A DNA stretch of 64,000 nucleotides from Victivallis lenta (lineage in GTDB: Bacteria; Verrucomicrobiota; Lentisphaeria; Victivallales; Victivallaceae), in assembly GCF_009695545.1 (NCBI RefSeq), contig NZ_VUNS01000015.1, positions 1 through 64,000 of the forward strand, read 5' to 3'. A program made the position numbers and the translations under genes. This document shows, one piece after another, positions 24,841-35,615 of this stretch. Under the pieces are notes generated by a model that had not been told where the DNA came from, did no database searches, and was given only the letters and a program-made list of their open reading frames with translations. How positions within the stretch are numbered: the first letter of the stretch is position 1; each line of letters begins with the position of its first letter.

Positions 24841-25778
24841 AATTCCACCTGTTGCGTTTTCCCGATCCGGCACCGGGCGCGGCAGAAGGCGGCCGCTTCC
24901 GGGTCGGTCAGCACGGCGCCGGTCACAATCACCGCCCCGGCCAGCTGCCAGAGTGTCAGCGTCTCGCCGAGCAGCAGCAGCGCAAACAGTGCCGAGGCGA
25001 GCGGAATCGCATAGGCGGTCAGCGCCAGAAGCCCGAGCGAAATCGATTTCTGCGCCTGGTTCCAGCCGAGAAAAGCAAGCGCCGACGGCACCAGCGCCGT
25101 GTAGACGACCAGCCCCCAGCCGCCCCATTCCGACGGCAGGACCGCCCCGGCGAAACCAAGCCGGATGCCGCCGAGCAGCAGCGCGCCGAAGAGCATGCTC
25201 CAAACCGTGACCCGGTACCCGCCGAGGCGGACCACCGCGCCGCGCGCGAAAATCGTATAGAGCGCCCAGCAGAGCGCGCCGCACAGAATCAGCAGGTCGC
25301 CCGGCGCGAGCGAGTCGATATGGAAACCGCCGCCGTCCAGCACCTTCAGAACCAGCAGGCAGCCGGCGAAGCCGGCCAGAAAACCGGCCGACTGAAGCAG
25401 CGTGAAGCGTTTTCCGGCCGCGACAGTCAGCAGAAAAATCAGCAGCGGAGAGAGCGCGTCGAGCATCGAAGCGTTGATCGACGGAATCGTGCGCTGGGCG
25501 GCGAACAGGAAGAGGCTCATGAGCCCGGCGCCGACAAAGCCGAGCAGCGCCAGCTCAACCCAGTCGCGCCGGGCCGGCGGCAGCATCGCCCGGACGCCCT
25601 TCACAGCGGCGCCGGCGGCCAGCATGACCGCCCCGGCAATGCCGAACCGGAACATGCCGAGCGAGGCGGGGTCGATTCTCCCCTCCCCGATCAGCAGCCG
25701 CCCGACCGGAAACAGCGTCCCCCATGCGAAGACGCTGACCGCCGCCCAGAAGAACCCTTTATTCAATGATGAACGCAT
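24837..25778 (-). CDS. EamA/DMT-superfamily transporter, 313 aa
   Basis: Ten predicted transmembrane helices in two EamA repeats; the second starts near residue 160 (LAPGDLLILCGALCWALYTIFARG, the conserved signature of the repeat). It is probably an exporter or importer of small metabolites; substrate unknown. It lies 49 bp downstream of the helicase gene and overlaps rarA by 4 bp, so helicase, transporter and rarA are likely one transcript. The association is probably genomic economy rather than shared function. Confidence 0.82.
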   Translation of the reverse strand: MRSSLNKGFFWAAVSVFAWGTLFPVGRLLIGEGRIDPASLGMFRFGIAGAVMLAAGAAVKGVRAMLPPARRDWVELALLGFVGAGLMSLFLFAAQRTIPSINASMLDALSPLLIFLLTVAAGKRFTLLQSAGFLAGFAGCLLVLKVLDGGGFHIDSLAPGDLLILCGALCWALYTIFARGAVVRLGGYRVTVWSMLFGALLLGGIRLGFAGAVLPSEWGGWGLVVYTALVPSALAFLGWNQAQKSISLGLLALTAYAIPLASALFALLLLGETLTLWQLAGAVIVTGAVLTDPEAAAFCRARCRIGKTQQVEL

Positions 25779-25827
25779 CGCAGCACCTTTCCGCCAATAC
25801 CATACCGCCGGAAAAGGAAAAATGCAA

Positions 25828-27705
25828 TTATTTTTTCTTCTTCGACTTCTTCTCTTTGAGCTCGATGTCGGCGGAAATCTTTTCGACCCAGTTCTTCAGC
25901 CGGCGTTTCTTTTCCGCCGCGGGAGTCTTCGGCATGCGGGGGCCTTCGGCCGGGGCTTTCTCCTTCCGCATGGTCCGGCCGGCCGGCGCCTTTTCGCGGC
26001 GCTCCGGCTTTCCGGCCTCCCGGTCGCGGGGCGGACGGGCCGGACGCTCCGGTCTTTCCCCGTCCGCTCCGCGCGACGGGCGCTCGGCGCTCTTCGAATC
26101 GTCCTCGGGACGCTCGGAGGCGAGCTGCACCTTCGGGCCGCCGCGCCGGAACGCGTCGATCACCTGTTCCGCCGCTTCGAAATCGACATTCACAAAGCTG
26201 AAATGGTCGAAACAGTCGATCTTGCCGACCCGGTATTTCTTGAGCCGCGCCTTCTCCCAGAGAAGGTCGAGCATCTTCACCGCGCCGTAACCGTCGAGTT
26301 TGCCGACGCCGATGTAGAGCCGGGTCGCCCCGTGGTCGTCCGGCAGACTCTCCCACGAACGGCGTTCGCGCCGCTGCTGCGGATTGAAATCGCGGTAGTT
26401 CTCCGGCAGGAGTTCGCCTTTGAAGCGGAGCTGGAGCACGGCGGCGAGCACCTCCGCCGGAGAGCCGCCGAGCGTCATAAGCTCTTCGGCGAAATTCACA
26501 TATTCGCTGTGCATGCCGCCCTCGAGCGCCCCGGAGACGAGCTCGGAGAAGCGCTGCTTCTTCTGTTCGACCACATCCCTTCCCTGCGGGAGCTCCTTCT
26601 TCTCGATGTGCGTCTTCGCCTCGCGCTGGATCATGGTCAGCCGGCGGTATTCGGCGGGAGTCACAAACGTGATCGCCGTGCCGGTCTTGCCGGCGCGGCC
26701 GGTGCGGCCGATGCGGTGGACGTAGGTTTCGGTCCCCTGCGGCATCGAGTAATTGATGACGTGCGTCAGGTCGTTCACGTCGATGCCGCGCGCCGCGACG
26801 TCGGTTGCGATCAGAATCTTGAACTTCTTCGTCTTGAACTGATTGATGACCTTCGTCCGCATCGCCTGCGCGATATCGCCGTGCAGCGCCTCGACACGGT
26901 GGCCGCGCAGCTTGAGTTTCTCGACGAGTTCGTCGACATCGTTGCGGGTGCGGCAGAAGACGAGCGCGTAAATATCCTCCTCGATATCGAGAATCCGCGA
27001 CAGCGCCTCGAACTTGTCCTCGCGCCGGACCTCAAAATAGATCTGCTCGGTCAGGTCGGTGCTGAGCTGCCGGTTCTCGGTGCGGATCACCTCGTAATCG
27101 CGCATGAACTGTCCGGCGATCTTCAGGATTTCGGGCGGCATGGTGGCGGAGAACATCAGCATGCGCTTGTCGGGCGTCGTCTCGGACAAAATCGCCTCGA
27201 TCTCCTCGATGAACCCCATGTCGAGCATTTCGTCCGCCTCGTCGAGCACCGCGAAGCGGAGCGCGGAGAAGTCAAGCTTGCCGCGCCGCATGAGGTCGAG
27301 AACCCGGCCCGGCGTGCCGATCACGACGTCGACACCGTCGCGCAGCCGCTGCAGCTGGATTTCGATCGCCTGCCCGCCGTAAAACGGCGCGATGCGCAGT
27401 TCGTTCTTCCCCTTCAGGGAATTCAGTTCCTCGGCGATCTGGATCGAAAGTTCGCGGGTCGGAGCCAGGACAAGCGCCTGCGGCTTCCGGAGCCCGGGTT
27501 CGCCGAGCTCGATGATCGGAATGCCGAACGCGGCGGTTTTGCCGGTTCCGGTCTGCGCCTGCCCGACAAGGTCGCATTCGCCCGAAATCAGTTTCGGAAT
27601 GGTCAGCTCCTGGATCGGCGACGGGGCTTCGAACCCCTTCGCACGCAGCGCTTCGAGGGTCTGCTCGGAGACGCCGAGGATACGGAAATTGTCAAGATCG
27701 CTCAT
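25828..27705 (-). CDS. DEAD-box RNA helicase (CsdA/DeaD type), 625 aa
   Basis: The motifs are in order: Q motif FEAPSPIQ, I AQTGTGKTAA, Ia PTRELSIQ, II DEAD, III SAT, then the RecA2 domain with HRIGRTGRAG. Residues of about 465-530 form a DbpA-like RNA-binding domain (LYIGVGKLDGYGAVKMLDLL). A lysine/arginine/proline-rich tail of about 100 residues follows. This order is typical of CsdA/DeaD helicases for ribosome assembly and cold adaptation. A perfect palindrome sits 22 bp before the start. It is the first gene of a likely operon with EamA and rarA. Confidence 0.93.
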   Translation of the reverse strand: MSDLDNFRILGVSEQTLEALRAKGFEAPSPIQELTIPKLISGECDLVGQAQTGTGKTAAFGIPIIELGEPGLRKPQALVLAPTRELSIQIAEELNSLKGKNELRIAPFYGGQAIEIQLQRLRDGVDVVIGTPGRVLDLMRRGKLDFSALRFAVLDEADEMLDMGFIEEIEAILSETTPDKRMLMFSATMPPEILKIAGQFMRDYEVIRTENRQLSTDLTEQIYFEVRREDKFEALSRILDIEEDIYALVFCRTRNDVDELVEKLKLRGHRVEALHGDIAQAMRTKVINQFKTKKFKILIATDVAARGIDVNDLTHVINYSMPQGTETYVHRIGRTGRAGKTGTAITFVTPAEYRRLTMIQREAKTHIEKKELPQGRDVVEQKKQRFSELVSGALEGGMHSEYVNFAEELMTLGGSPAEVLAAVLQLRFKGELLPENYRDFNPQQRRERRSWESLPDDHGATRLYIGVGKLDGYGAVKMLDLLWEKARLKKYRVGKIDCFDHFSFVNVDFEAAEQVIDAFRRGGPKVQLASERPEDDSKSAERPSRGADGERPERPARPPRDREAGKPERREKAPAGRTMRKEKAPAEGPRMPKTPAAEKKRRLKNWVEKISADIELKEKKSKKKK

Positions 27706-27727
27706 GGTAGCCTTTCGTGCCGTCTAC

Positions 27728-27741
27728 TGTAAATATTTACA
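27728..27741. promoter_or_regulatory. 14-bp perfect palindrome upstream of helicase gene
   Basis: TGTAAATATTTACA is fully self-complementary and lies 22 bp before the helicase ATG, in its leader. It is a candidate operator or RNA hairpin for regulation of the helicase operon. Confidence 0.4.
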
Positions 27742-27874
27742 ACTTTCATGCATACGGCGAAAAGCACCCTGTGGCGCGCACACTTGCAAATCAGTTGTCA
27801 TCCGGCCCCGTCCGAGTCGGCAGAAAATCTAAGTGACGGGGCGTTCCATTCGCCGGAACTCCCGGCAAAAGATA

Positions 27875-28930
27875 TTAATATACCTCCGTGCCGTCGTTTT
27901 TGCAAAGGCTCGTTTCGTATTTGATCCGTTTTCTTTCGTGAATATCCAGAAAACAGCCGTCGCCGGCCGTGTAATCGGGCTGGAGCGCGACCTTGCCGCC
28001 CCCCTCCGGCAAATCGATCGCGAAGGTCGGAACCGCGAGCGACGAGAGCCGCGGCCGGAACGCGCGGAGAATCTCAAGCCCCTTTTCGATTCCGGTCGCA
28101 AAATGGCGCACGCCGCGCACCGGATCGACATGGAACAGATAGTGCGGCTTGACCCGCAGTGCGACGAGACTGCGGAAAAGCCGTTCAAGCACCGCCGCAT
28201 CGTCGTTGATCCCCTTCAGGAGCACAGTCTGGTTGATGACCGGAATCCCGGCGGAGACCAGCCGGACGCACGCCTTCTCCGCCTCCGCCGACAACTCGCG
28301 CGGATGGTTGAAGTGCGTGGCGACCCAGAGCCCCGGAATCCGGCGCAGATATCCGCACAGCGCATCATCGATCCGCTGCGGCCAGACGGCCGGAATCCTC
28401 GTCGCGATGCGGATGATGTCGATCGACTCCACCCCGGCGATCGCATCGACGATGGTCCGGAAACGTTCGAAGGGCAGCATCAGCGGGTCACCGCCCGAAA
28501 TCAGCACTTCACGCACCGCCGGAGTCCGCCGCAGGTAGTCGACGGCCGCCGCAAGCTCGGCGTCGGAAATGTCGTCGAGCTCCATCCCCGTCGTCCAGGC
28601 GCGTTTGCGGAAGCAGAAGCGGCAGCGCATCGCGCAGCGTCCGGTCGCCAGCAGGACGACCCGGTCGGCGAAGCGGTGAATCAGCCGCGGCGAAGCCATC
28701 TGCTCCTCCTCCGCCAGCGGATCGAAGCTCGACGATTCGTCGGCCAACTCCGCCGGAGCGGGAAGCGCCTGCCGCGCGATCGGGTCGTTTTTCCAGTCGG
28801 CCGGATCGATCAGTTTCAGGTAATACTCATTCAGGTAAACCGGGAAACGGGCCTCAACCGGCTCCAGCTCCGGCGGAAGCGCCAGCCCGAGCGCCTCGAA
28901 CGCCTCCCGGGCCGATGTATAGAATTTCAT
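27875..28930 (-). CDS. KamA/EpmB-family lysine 2,3-aminomutase, 351 aa
   Basis: A PLP-dependent radical-SAM enzyme with cluster motif GRCAMRCRFCFRKR (C-x3-C-x2-C), SGGDPLM, ATHFNHP, and a C-terminal DLPEGGGKVAL in which the lysine aligns with the PLP-binding Lys of KamA. The 351 residues are closer to the EpmB type (about 340) than to classical KamA (about 415). It should interconvert alpha- and beta-lysine, possibly for modification of elongation factor P, but no epmA or efp is in view. The ATG has only a weak site. The next 313 bp hold the promoter of the divergent giant surface protein. Confidence 0.88.
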   Translation of the reverse strand: MKFYTSAREAFEALGLALPPELEPVEARFPVYLNEYYLKLIDPADWKNDPIARQALPAPAELADESSSFDPLAEEEQMASPRLIHRFADRVVLLATGRCAMRCRFCFRKRAWTTGMELDDISDAELAAAVDYLRRTPAVREVLISGGDPLMLPFERFRTIVDAIAGVESIDIIRIATRIPAVWPQRIDDALCGYLRRIPGLWVATHFNHPRELSAEAEKACVRLVSAGIPVINQTVLLKGINDDAAVLERLFRSLVALRVKPHYLFHVDPVRGVRHFATGIEKGLEILRAFRPRLSSLAVPTFAIDLPEGGGKVALQPDYTAGDGCFLDIHERKRIKYETSLCKNDGTEVY

Positions 28931-29117
28931 GATCCATTCAGATAATTGGTTGCACCATATTCAGAATCATTTAATATAAATCCGGCACACGGGAAAATCC
29001 ACTTCCGGATCCGGTTTTCTCGAAAAAACGCCGCCGCCTCCCCGGTTTTCTTTCGTTCCTCCGGACCGGCGACCCGAAAAAAAACGAATTTTTCCACGCT
29101 TTTCATTTCACGGGCCA

Positions 29118-29146
29118 TTGCAATCGCCCCGAGGCTGTGTTATAAT
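29118..29146 (+). promoter_or_regulatory. strong promoter before the giant surface protein
   Basis: TTGCAA (29118-29123), an exact 17-bp spacer and a perfect TATAAT (29141-29146), followed by about 90 bp of very AT-rich leader before the ATG at 29244. Confidence 0.75.
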
Positions 29147-29243
29147 ATAATAAAAGGGATTATACACACGTGCGAATAATTACAACAAAATTATAACAAA
29201 CAAATTACAACAATATTTTAAAATCCATTTTCAGGAGAAAAGC

Positions 29244-32200
29244 ATGTCACTGTCATTCAAAAAACAGGAAGAAGAGCTGCCGTCCGCGACTTACACCAGC
29301 TTGCAGGAAACGCTCGTCAGGCAGTCCGCCGGGCAATTCTCCGCGGAAACAGATGAAGAACCGGCTGCCGCGCAGCAGGCCGCGGCATTGCCGGAAAATT
29401 CCCGGAGCGACTCCGCGAAGGCACAGCAAAGCGCGCCGGTGACGTTCGGCACCGGCGCCGCCGACGGCAATGCCGGGAACTCCGCCGGCGGCGGAAACGG
29501 AAACGGAATACCGGGACGAAACTTCGCTTCCGGCGGCAGTCGCCGCAGCCGTCACGTTCCCCGGCGCACAGGCCGGCGGCGATGCGCTGCCGGACCCGGT
29601 TCAGCTCCGCCCGGCCGGTAATTCCGGCCTGACGGCCGAAGGCGACGCTCCGGCCGCCGTCGGGGACCTCATCACCGAAATCCTGCCGGGAGAAACGGTT
29701 GCGGATCCGTTCATCGGCGGCGTCCTTTACACCGATGCGGGCGAACCGGTTCCGTCCATCGCAGGAAGCATCATCGTCCGCGGCGGCGGCGCGGAAGACG
29801 CTCCGGTCTCCATCACCGGCGATTTCACCGGCGGCAGCAAAATCGTTTACGACGGCAGTTCCGTTTATCCGCACGACCTGCACGCCGTCACCGGCAGCGT
29901 CGTCATCGATCTTTCATACGCCGCCTTCACCGGAACCGCGGGCTCCATCGTCATGGGAGGCCGGGTCTCAGGCGCCGCCGACAGCACCCCGGAAACCGGA
30001 GACGCCGGCGGCATGGAGATCTCCGGCGGAGTCGAGGTGAAACTCAGCGACACCGACCTCGGGAAAAACCATCTGTTCCCCGGCGTCCTGGTCGAGAACG
30101 GCGGTTATGCCGCGGTCCGGTCCGGAGTCAAAGGGTCTTTCCGCAATGTCGCGGCCGCCCCGATCGACGATGACTCCATCTTCTGCATCATGGGCGCCGC
30201 GGTCAAAAATGAAGGCAGCCGGTTCAGCATCGACGGCGGCATCGAACTCATCTTCACCGACAGCCGGCTCCAGGGCGTATTCGGTTACGGCGTTCATCCC
30301 GAAAGCCATACCGGCGGTTCAGGGAACACCGTCAGCCGCGCTGCCGGCAAGGAACACGCCATCCGGATCGCCCTCGAAAACACCTCCTTCTTCTGCATCG
30401 CCGGCGCCGCGGCGGGAGGCACCGTCAACGGAGACATCGACATCTCGGCCGACAACGCCAGCAAGGGAAAAAACAACTGGGGGAATTTTTACCGCACGGA
30501 AATCACCGGAATCGGCCCGGGGGACAACCTGAACCTTCCGATCGGGGCGGTCACCGTCAACGGCGACATCAGCCTCTCGCTCTTCGACGACAGCTGCAAC
30601 ACCGTTCACGGCGGATACTTTTTCCCCAACGCCGGCGATGCCGGATTCGCCAACGGGAACATCAGCATCACCATCCGGGACTCGGGCAGCCGGGGCGACG
30701 ACTATTACGGCTGGCTGAATGTGTACGGCGGAATCTACGGCACATATATCGAAGCTCCGGCCGAAGGGGCCCCCAATCCGGTTTCCGCCGAAGTGACGGG
30801 CCGGATCGTGCTGGAAGTCGACGGCCATAATTTCTCAAACATCACGGCGGGCGGCCCGCACTCCGTCGGCGGCGGCCTTACGGACGGGGGCGCCGCCATC
30901 CGGACGCTCTTCACCGGCGACCTCACCGTCAACGGCGACTTCCTCGGCGGCACGTTGTCGTCGAAATATTTCGATGTCACCATCCACGGCGACATCGCGG
31001 TCGGCGCGGCAACGGGCGTCACCGCGAAAATCGTGTTCAACAACAATTTCACCGGCGGCTTTCAGGCGCGCAACGATTACGACACGACCATCGACGGAGC
31101 CGTGACCGTTGACCTTGACAACGCATCGTTCATCGACAAAAATAACAACGGCATCCGGGTCACCGGCGGCGGGATCGTCACCGGCGGAAGCTACGGCGAA
31201 GAGCGTCCCGCGGGTGTGGTCACGGTGAAAAACGGCATTCGGATCACCCTGAACAACACTGTTTTCGAAAATCAGGCCAACCATTCGCTCACCCATGTTC
31301 TCGGCGTTCGGATCGAAAACGGCAGCGTCGTCGTGCAGAACGGAGTCGACTGCACGCTGAACAACGTGCAGTTTCTCGGCCTGGAGGATCTGGACCCGGA
31401 ATATCCGATTCAGAATCCCGGCGAAGTCATCCCGCACGACAAGCTCGTCGGCGGAGGCGTCGATGAAAACGCCTCCGGGAAAGCCGAGATCCGCGGAACC
31501 GTATCCGTGACGGTGACCGGCAGCAGCCTGAAGCTGTTCTACGGCGGCGGCTACTCCGCCTTCGCCTATTCGACCGGAGAGAACAAACCGGTGGACAGTT
31601 ACAGGCGGCGCGAAGCGGAAGCGGACTTTTACAAGGTGGTCACCGTTTCCTCCGGCGACGCCTCGCGGCCGGCAGTGGATCTGAAACTCGACGGAACCTC
31701 CTTCGCGGCGGTGTCCGGAGGCGGCCGGAATATCGAAGTCATCGGCGACGTCGTCCTGCATTTCGACAACACCCCCGGCAACGACAAGGCGGTCGGCGAA
31801 ATCATCTACGGCTCCGGCATCGGCATCTGGCACAAGGGCGACGTCGACCTCACCGTGACCGGCGGCTGCAACATCACCGACCGGCTGGTCGGCGGCGGAG
31901 GAGGCTCCTCGGAGATCCAGAAGCAGCGCCTCGATGAAAACGGCTATCCGGTCTACGATGAAGACGGACAGGAAATCTACGACCCCACCGGAGTCCGGGA
32001 TGCCCTGCTCGAAGGAAACGTCACGATCACGCTCTCCGGCGGCAGCACCTTCAACACGGTGTACGGCGGCAGCGACTGCGTCGGAATCAACGAAACCGGA
32101 CCGGAGAACATTCCGGCCCAGCTCTCCGCCAGGAGCACGCCGGCGCCGGACCGGGTCCTCTCCGTCTACGGCAGACCGACCGAAATCACCGGCCGGATTC

Positions 32201-35200
32201 TGGTGAACCTGAACGACGTGACAATCAACACCTATGCCGGCGCGGGGCTCGGCACGGTCGGCCGCGATGTTGCGGGGACAACCGTAGTCGCAACGCAGCT
32301 CGGCTCCGGAACTTCCGTCAGGAATTTCATCGGCGGCAGCCTGTTCACGGACTACAGGCAGGGCAACCCCGTCCTCCACGGCGACGTGAAGGTCACCGGC
32401 GGCGGCGGCCGGAACACGATCGTCTCCGGCGGCTTCACGGCAGGCAGCAAAGTCCTCCATGCGGAAGAGATTCTGCGCAGCGAACACGACGAACCGGTCG
32501 AGATCACCGGCCAGGGCAGCTATGAATACGTCGGCCACGGCAGCGGAGACTACGACTACGGCTATCTCTATTTGTATGATCCGGACAATCCGGACTGCAG
32601 CTACACCAAAGATCCCGATACCGGAGAATTCACTTATGTCGGCTACGGAAAAGGCGACTATTGGGAATACTACACCCACATCCGCGTCGGCGAAGGAAAC
32701 GGCTCTTACGCCTTCGATCCGGCAGGAACCGGCTCCTACTACGTGATCGAACGGAAGGAGGCGGTCATCGGGGAACTCGGACATCACACCATCACGGGCT
32801 CCGTGATCGCCGACCTCAAAAACTTCGAATTTACCGGAGACGGGCTCCTCCTGACCGGCGGCGGCGAAGTCGACGGCCTGAATAAAAACGAAGGGCATCT
32901 CCAGTACAGGATCGAAGGCGGAACCGACATCTCGCTGAACGGCGTTCTGTTCAACAGCAACCGCTTCGCCGGCGCGATGCATGTGAAGGACAAAGGCTGC
33001 GGCCGGATCGCCGGAACGGCGAAAACCGTGCTCTCGAACGCGGTTTTCGGCGCAGGCCCGGCGGACGAGCCGGCGCTCGTGCTCGGAGCCTATGCCGTCA
33101 ACGGATCCCGGGCGGAAATCGGCGGCGGCATCAACGGCACGCTGAACGACGTCGACCTGAGCAGCCGTTCCGGCAGCGTGGTCTTCGGCGGCAACGCCGC
33201 CTCCGGCGGCAGCGTTGCGGACCTGGCCGGAAACGTCTCGCTGACCATCTCCGGAGAGAACGGCAAATACGGCACGGTCTACGGCGGCAGCGGCAGGCTG
33301 GACGATGCGAGTTCGGCCGACATCGCCGGCAACGTCAATCTGACCGTCACCGGCGGCACCTTCACGGGCAACATCGTCGCCGGCAGCAAAAACGGCCTGA
33401 TCACCGGCGACGTCACCGCTTCCATCGGCGGCCGGGCGCTGGGCTGGATCATCGGCGGCAGCGAGAACCGGCTCGTGGACGGCAGCATCGATCTCTCGCT
33501 CACGGGCGAATTCGACTACATCGTCTTCGGCGGCGGACTCGGAACCGGCGCCGGAGTCACCGGCGACATCACGCTCACGGTCACCGGCAAAGGCGGCGCC
33601 CGGAACGGCATGATCTATGCAGGCGGCAACGGAGACGTCGGCGTCGAGAGCAGACGCGAAGGCACCCGGATCACGGTGACGGTCAACTCGAACGAGCACG
33701 GCGAAGCCTACCACCTCTTCCTCGGCACGAGCGCCAACTCGTCCGCGCCCGGAGATTCGACGATTTACGGGGACGTCTGCCTCGACTACATCGCCAACGG
33801 CGTCACCGACCGCACCGCCGAAACCGGCAGCGTCTACGGCGGCAGCCGGCGGACCGGCGTCGCCGGCGACTCCGTCATCACCGGCAAGGCCGTGCTGAAT
33901 TTCGGGGAAGTCTATATCAACAACCTGTTCTTCGGCGGCGGCTATGCGACCGCGTCCGGCCAGAGCGTCCGGGTCGTCACCGAAGGCGGCGTGCTGATCA
34001 ATCTGAACAACACGAAGGCGACCGAGGCGGCGATCATGGCCGGCGGCATCGCCACCGGCAGCGGAGCGCAGGCCGTCATCGGCACGGAACAGACCCGGGC
34101 CGGCGCCCGGCTGAACCTCACCGGCAGCACCACTGTCGACGTCATCCACGGCGGCGGGTACGGCATCAGCCGCGGCAGGAGCGTCATCTGCGGCGACAGC
34201 GTGATCACGATCGACTCCGACAACGTCACGACCGACCTGATCCACGGCGGCGGATACGCCAACGGCGGCATCGACGTCATCCGAGGCAAGGCCGTCATCA
34301 GCATCACGGCCTCCGCCTCGACCAACTACATCCACGGCGGCGGATACGCGATCGGCTCCGGCGTTTCGGCCGTCACCGACGGCGTCGAAATCCACCTGAG
34401 CAACTACCGGCACCGGCCGGAAGTGCCGATGGTGGTCTATGCAGGCGGACGCAACGCCATGGGCGGCACCGCCTATGTCGGGGCCGACGAGAACGGCACG
34501 GAGAACATCCACAGCGCCGGAACCCTCGTCACGGCCGACGCCGGCGTGCGGCTCTGGCACATCTACGGCGGCGGCTACAGCGAAGGTCCCGGCACGACCA
34601 CGGTCTACGGCGGAACCCGGATCGTCATCAACGGCGCCGTCATCGCCGGGGAAAACGGCAGCGCCGGTTTCCTCTACGGCGGCGGCCACGTGTTCAACCG
34701 CACCGACAACTACTCGATCGTCAACGGCGGCACGAACATCACCGTCAACGGAGGCACGCTCGGCTACGTCTACGGCGGCGGCAGCACATACTACGCCGAC
34801 GCGGCAGCCGACCTCTCGATCGTCAACGGCGGCACGAGCATCACGCTGAACAGCGCCGACAGCGTGCTGACCATCAACAACTATGTCTGCGGCGGCGGCA
34901 ACCGGAGCGCGACCGTCTACGGCGGAACCCGGATCGAGTTCACCGGGCTCGGCGACAACCTGAACTTCACAAGCTACGTGATCGGCTCGAACAACCGGAA
35001 CCAGAACACTTACGGGGAAAAGGAGCTGGTGTTCAACGGCTTCACCGGCAGCTTCAACGCGAAGATCGCCTACTTCGACACGATCACGATCAGCGGCAGC
35101 GCCGTCAACTGGACGAAGTCCCAGACGCTGGCCGAGGTCTCCGAGTGGAATTTCGACCTCTCCGGCTCCGGTCCGGCGCTGACCTGGGAGAACGGAACCA

Positions 35201-35424
35201 ATGATTTCAGCGGAGACACCCTGAATCTGACGTTCGGCGGCGCCTATACCGGCGGCGTCGTGTTCTCGGGGAGCGGCGCCACACTGACCGGCTGGGAGAG
35301 CGTCGGCGCGGTCAACATCGGCGGCTCCGCCGCGGTCCGGGACGGGTCGGTCTGGCGCGTCGCCGGTGCCTGGGAGCTCAGCAGAAATGCGGACAACCAG
35401 CTGATTCTCAGCAAACTCGCCTGA
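29244..35424 (+). CDS. giant beta-repeat surface protein (adhesin-like), about 2060 aa, frame changes near 29.5 kb
   Basis: Translation starts at the ATG at 29244 behind GGAG. The first frame, MSLSFKKQEEELPSATYTSL and so on, turns arginine-rich after about 29515, while an adjacent frame becomes protein-like from about 29470 (ETEYRDETSLPAAV...) and stays open to 35424. So the gene needs a one-base shift in the repeat-rich GGAAACGGAAACGGAA stretch near 29498-29515. The body is a long series of short G-G/Y-G-G-beta units (TVYGGS, NVNLTVTGG, YIHGGGYA), as in beta-helical adhesins. There is no obvious signal peptide or autotransporter barrel. A small peptide gene and radical-SAM gene follow 15 bp later. 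It may be phase-variable, broken or mis-sequenced. Confidence 0.7.
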
Positions 35425-35439
35425 AAGGAGAAATGAGTT

Positions 35440-35601
35440 ATGATTGAATATGCGAAACCCGAACTGATCGAATTCACCGCCTGGAAGTCCCTCGTTCAGG
35501 GCCAATCCATTCCGGATTGCGACACCGAAGACGGTTCTACCATCGGCTGCGGCTCCGAGGACAAATACCAGTGTCCCTCAGCGGTCACACAACCGTTCTG
35601 A
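35440..35601 (+). CDS. putative RiPP precursor peptide, 53 aa
   Basis: The ATG at 35440 has AAAGGAG upstream. The peptide begins MIEYAKPELIEFTAW, a K-P-E-L leader style frequent in radical-SAM peptide precursors. The C-terminal half is small, polar and cysteine-containing, with Cys27, Cys37 and Cys45 in DCD, GCG and QCP contexts and no basic residues except Lys42. The stop is followed 14 bp later by a radical-SAM/SPASM gene on the same strand. Size, composition and position fit a peptide substrate rather than a folded protein. The modification sites are unknown; no homologue search was possible. Confidence 0.65.
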   Translation: MIEYAKPELIEFTAWKSLVQGQSIPDCDTEDGSTIGCGSEDKYQCPSAVTQPF

Positions 35602-35615
35602 ACGGAGGAAAACCA

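Noticed and set aside
25402-27732. Long open frame antisense to the DEAD-box helicase
   Set aside because: Shadow frame; all helicase motifs are on the other strand and no start signal is present here.
30835-35505. A 1556-residue open frame antisense to the giant surface protein
   Set aside because: It lacks a ribosome binding site and has Asp/Ala/Val/Arg-rich shadow composition caused by the repeat codons of the opposite strand.
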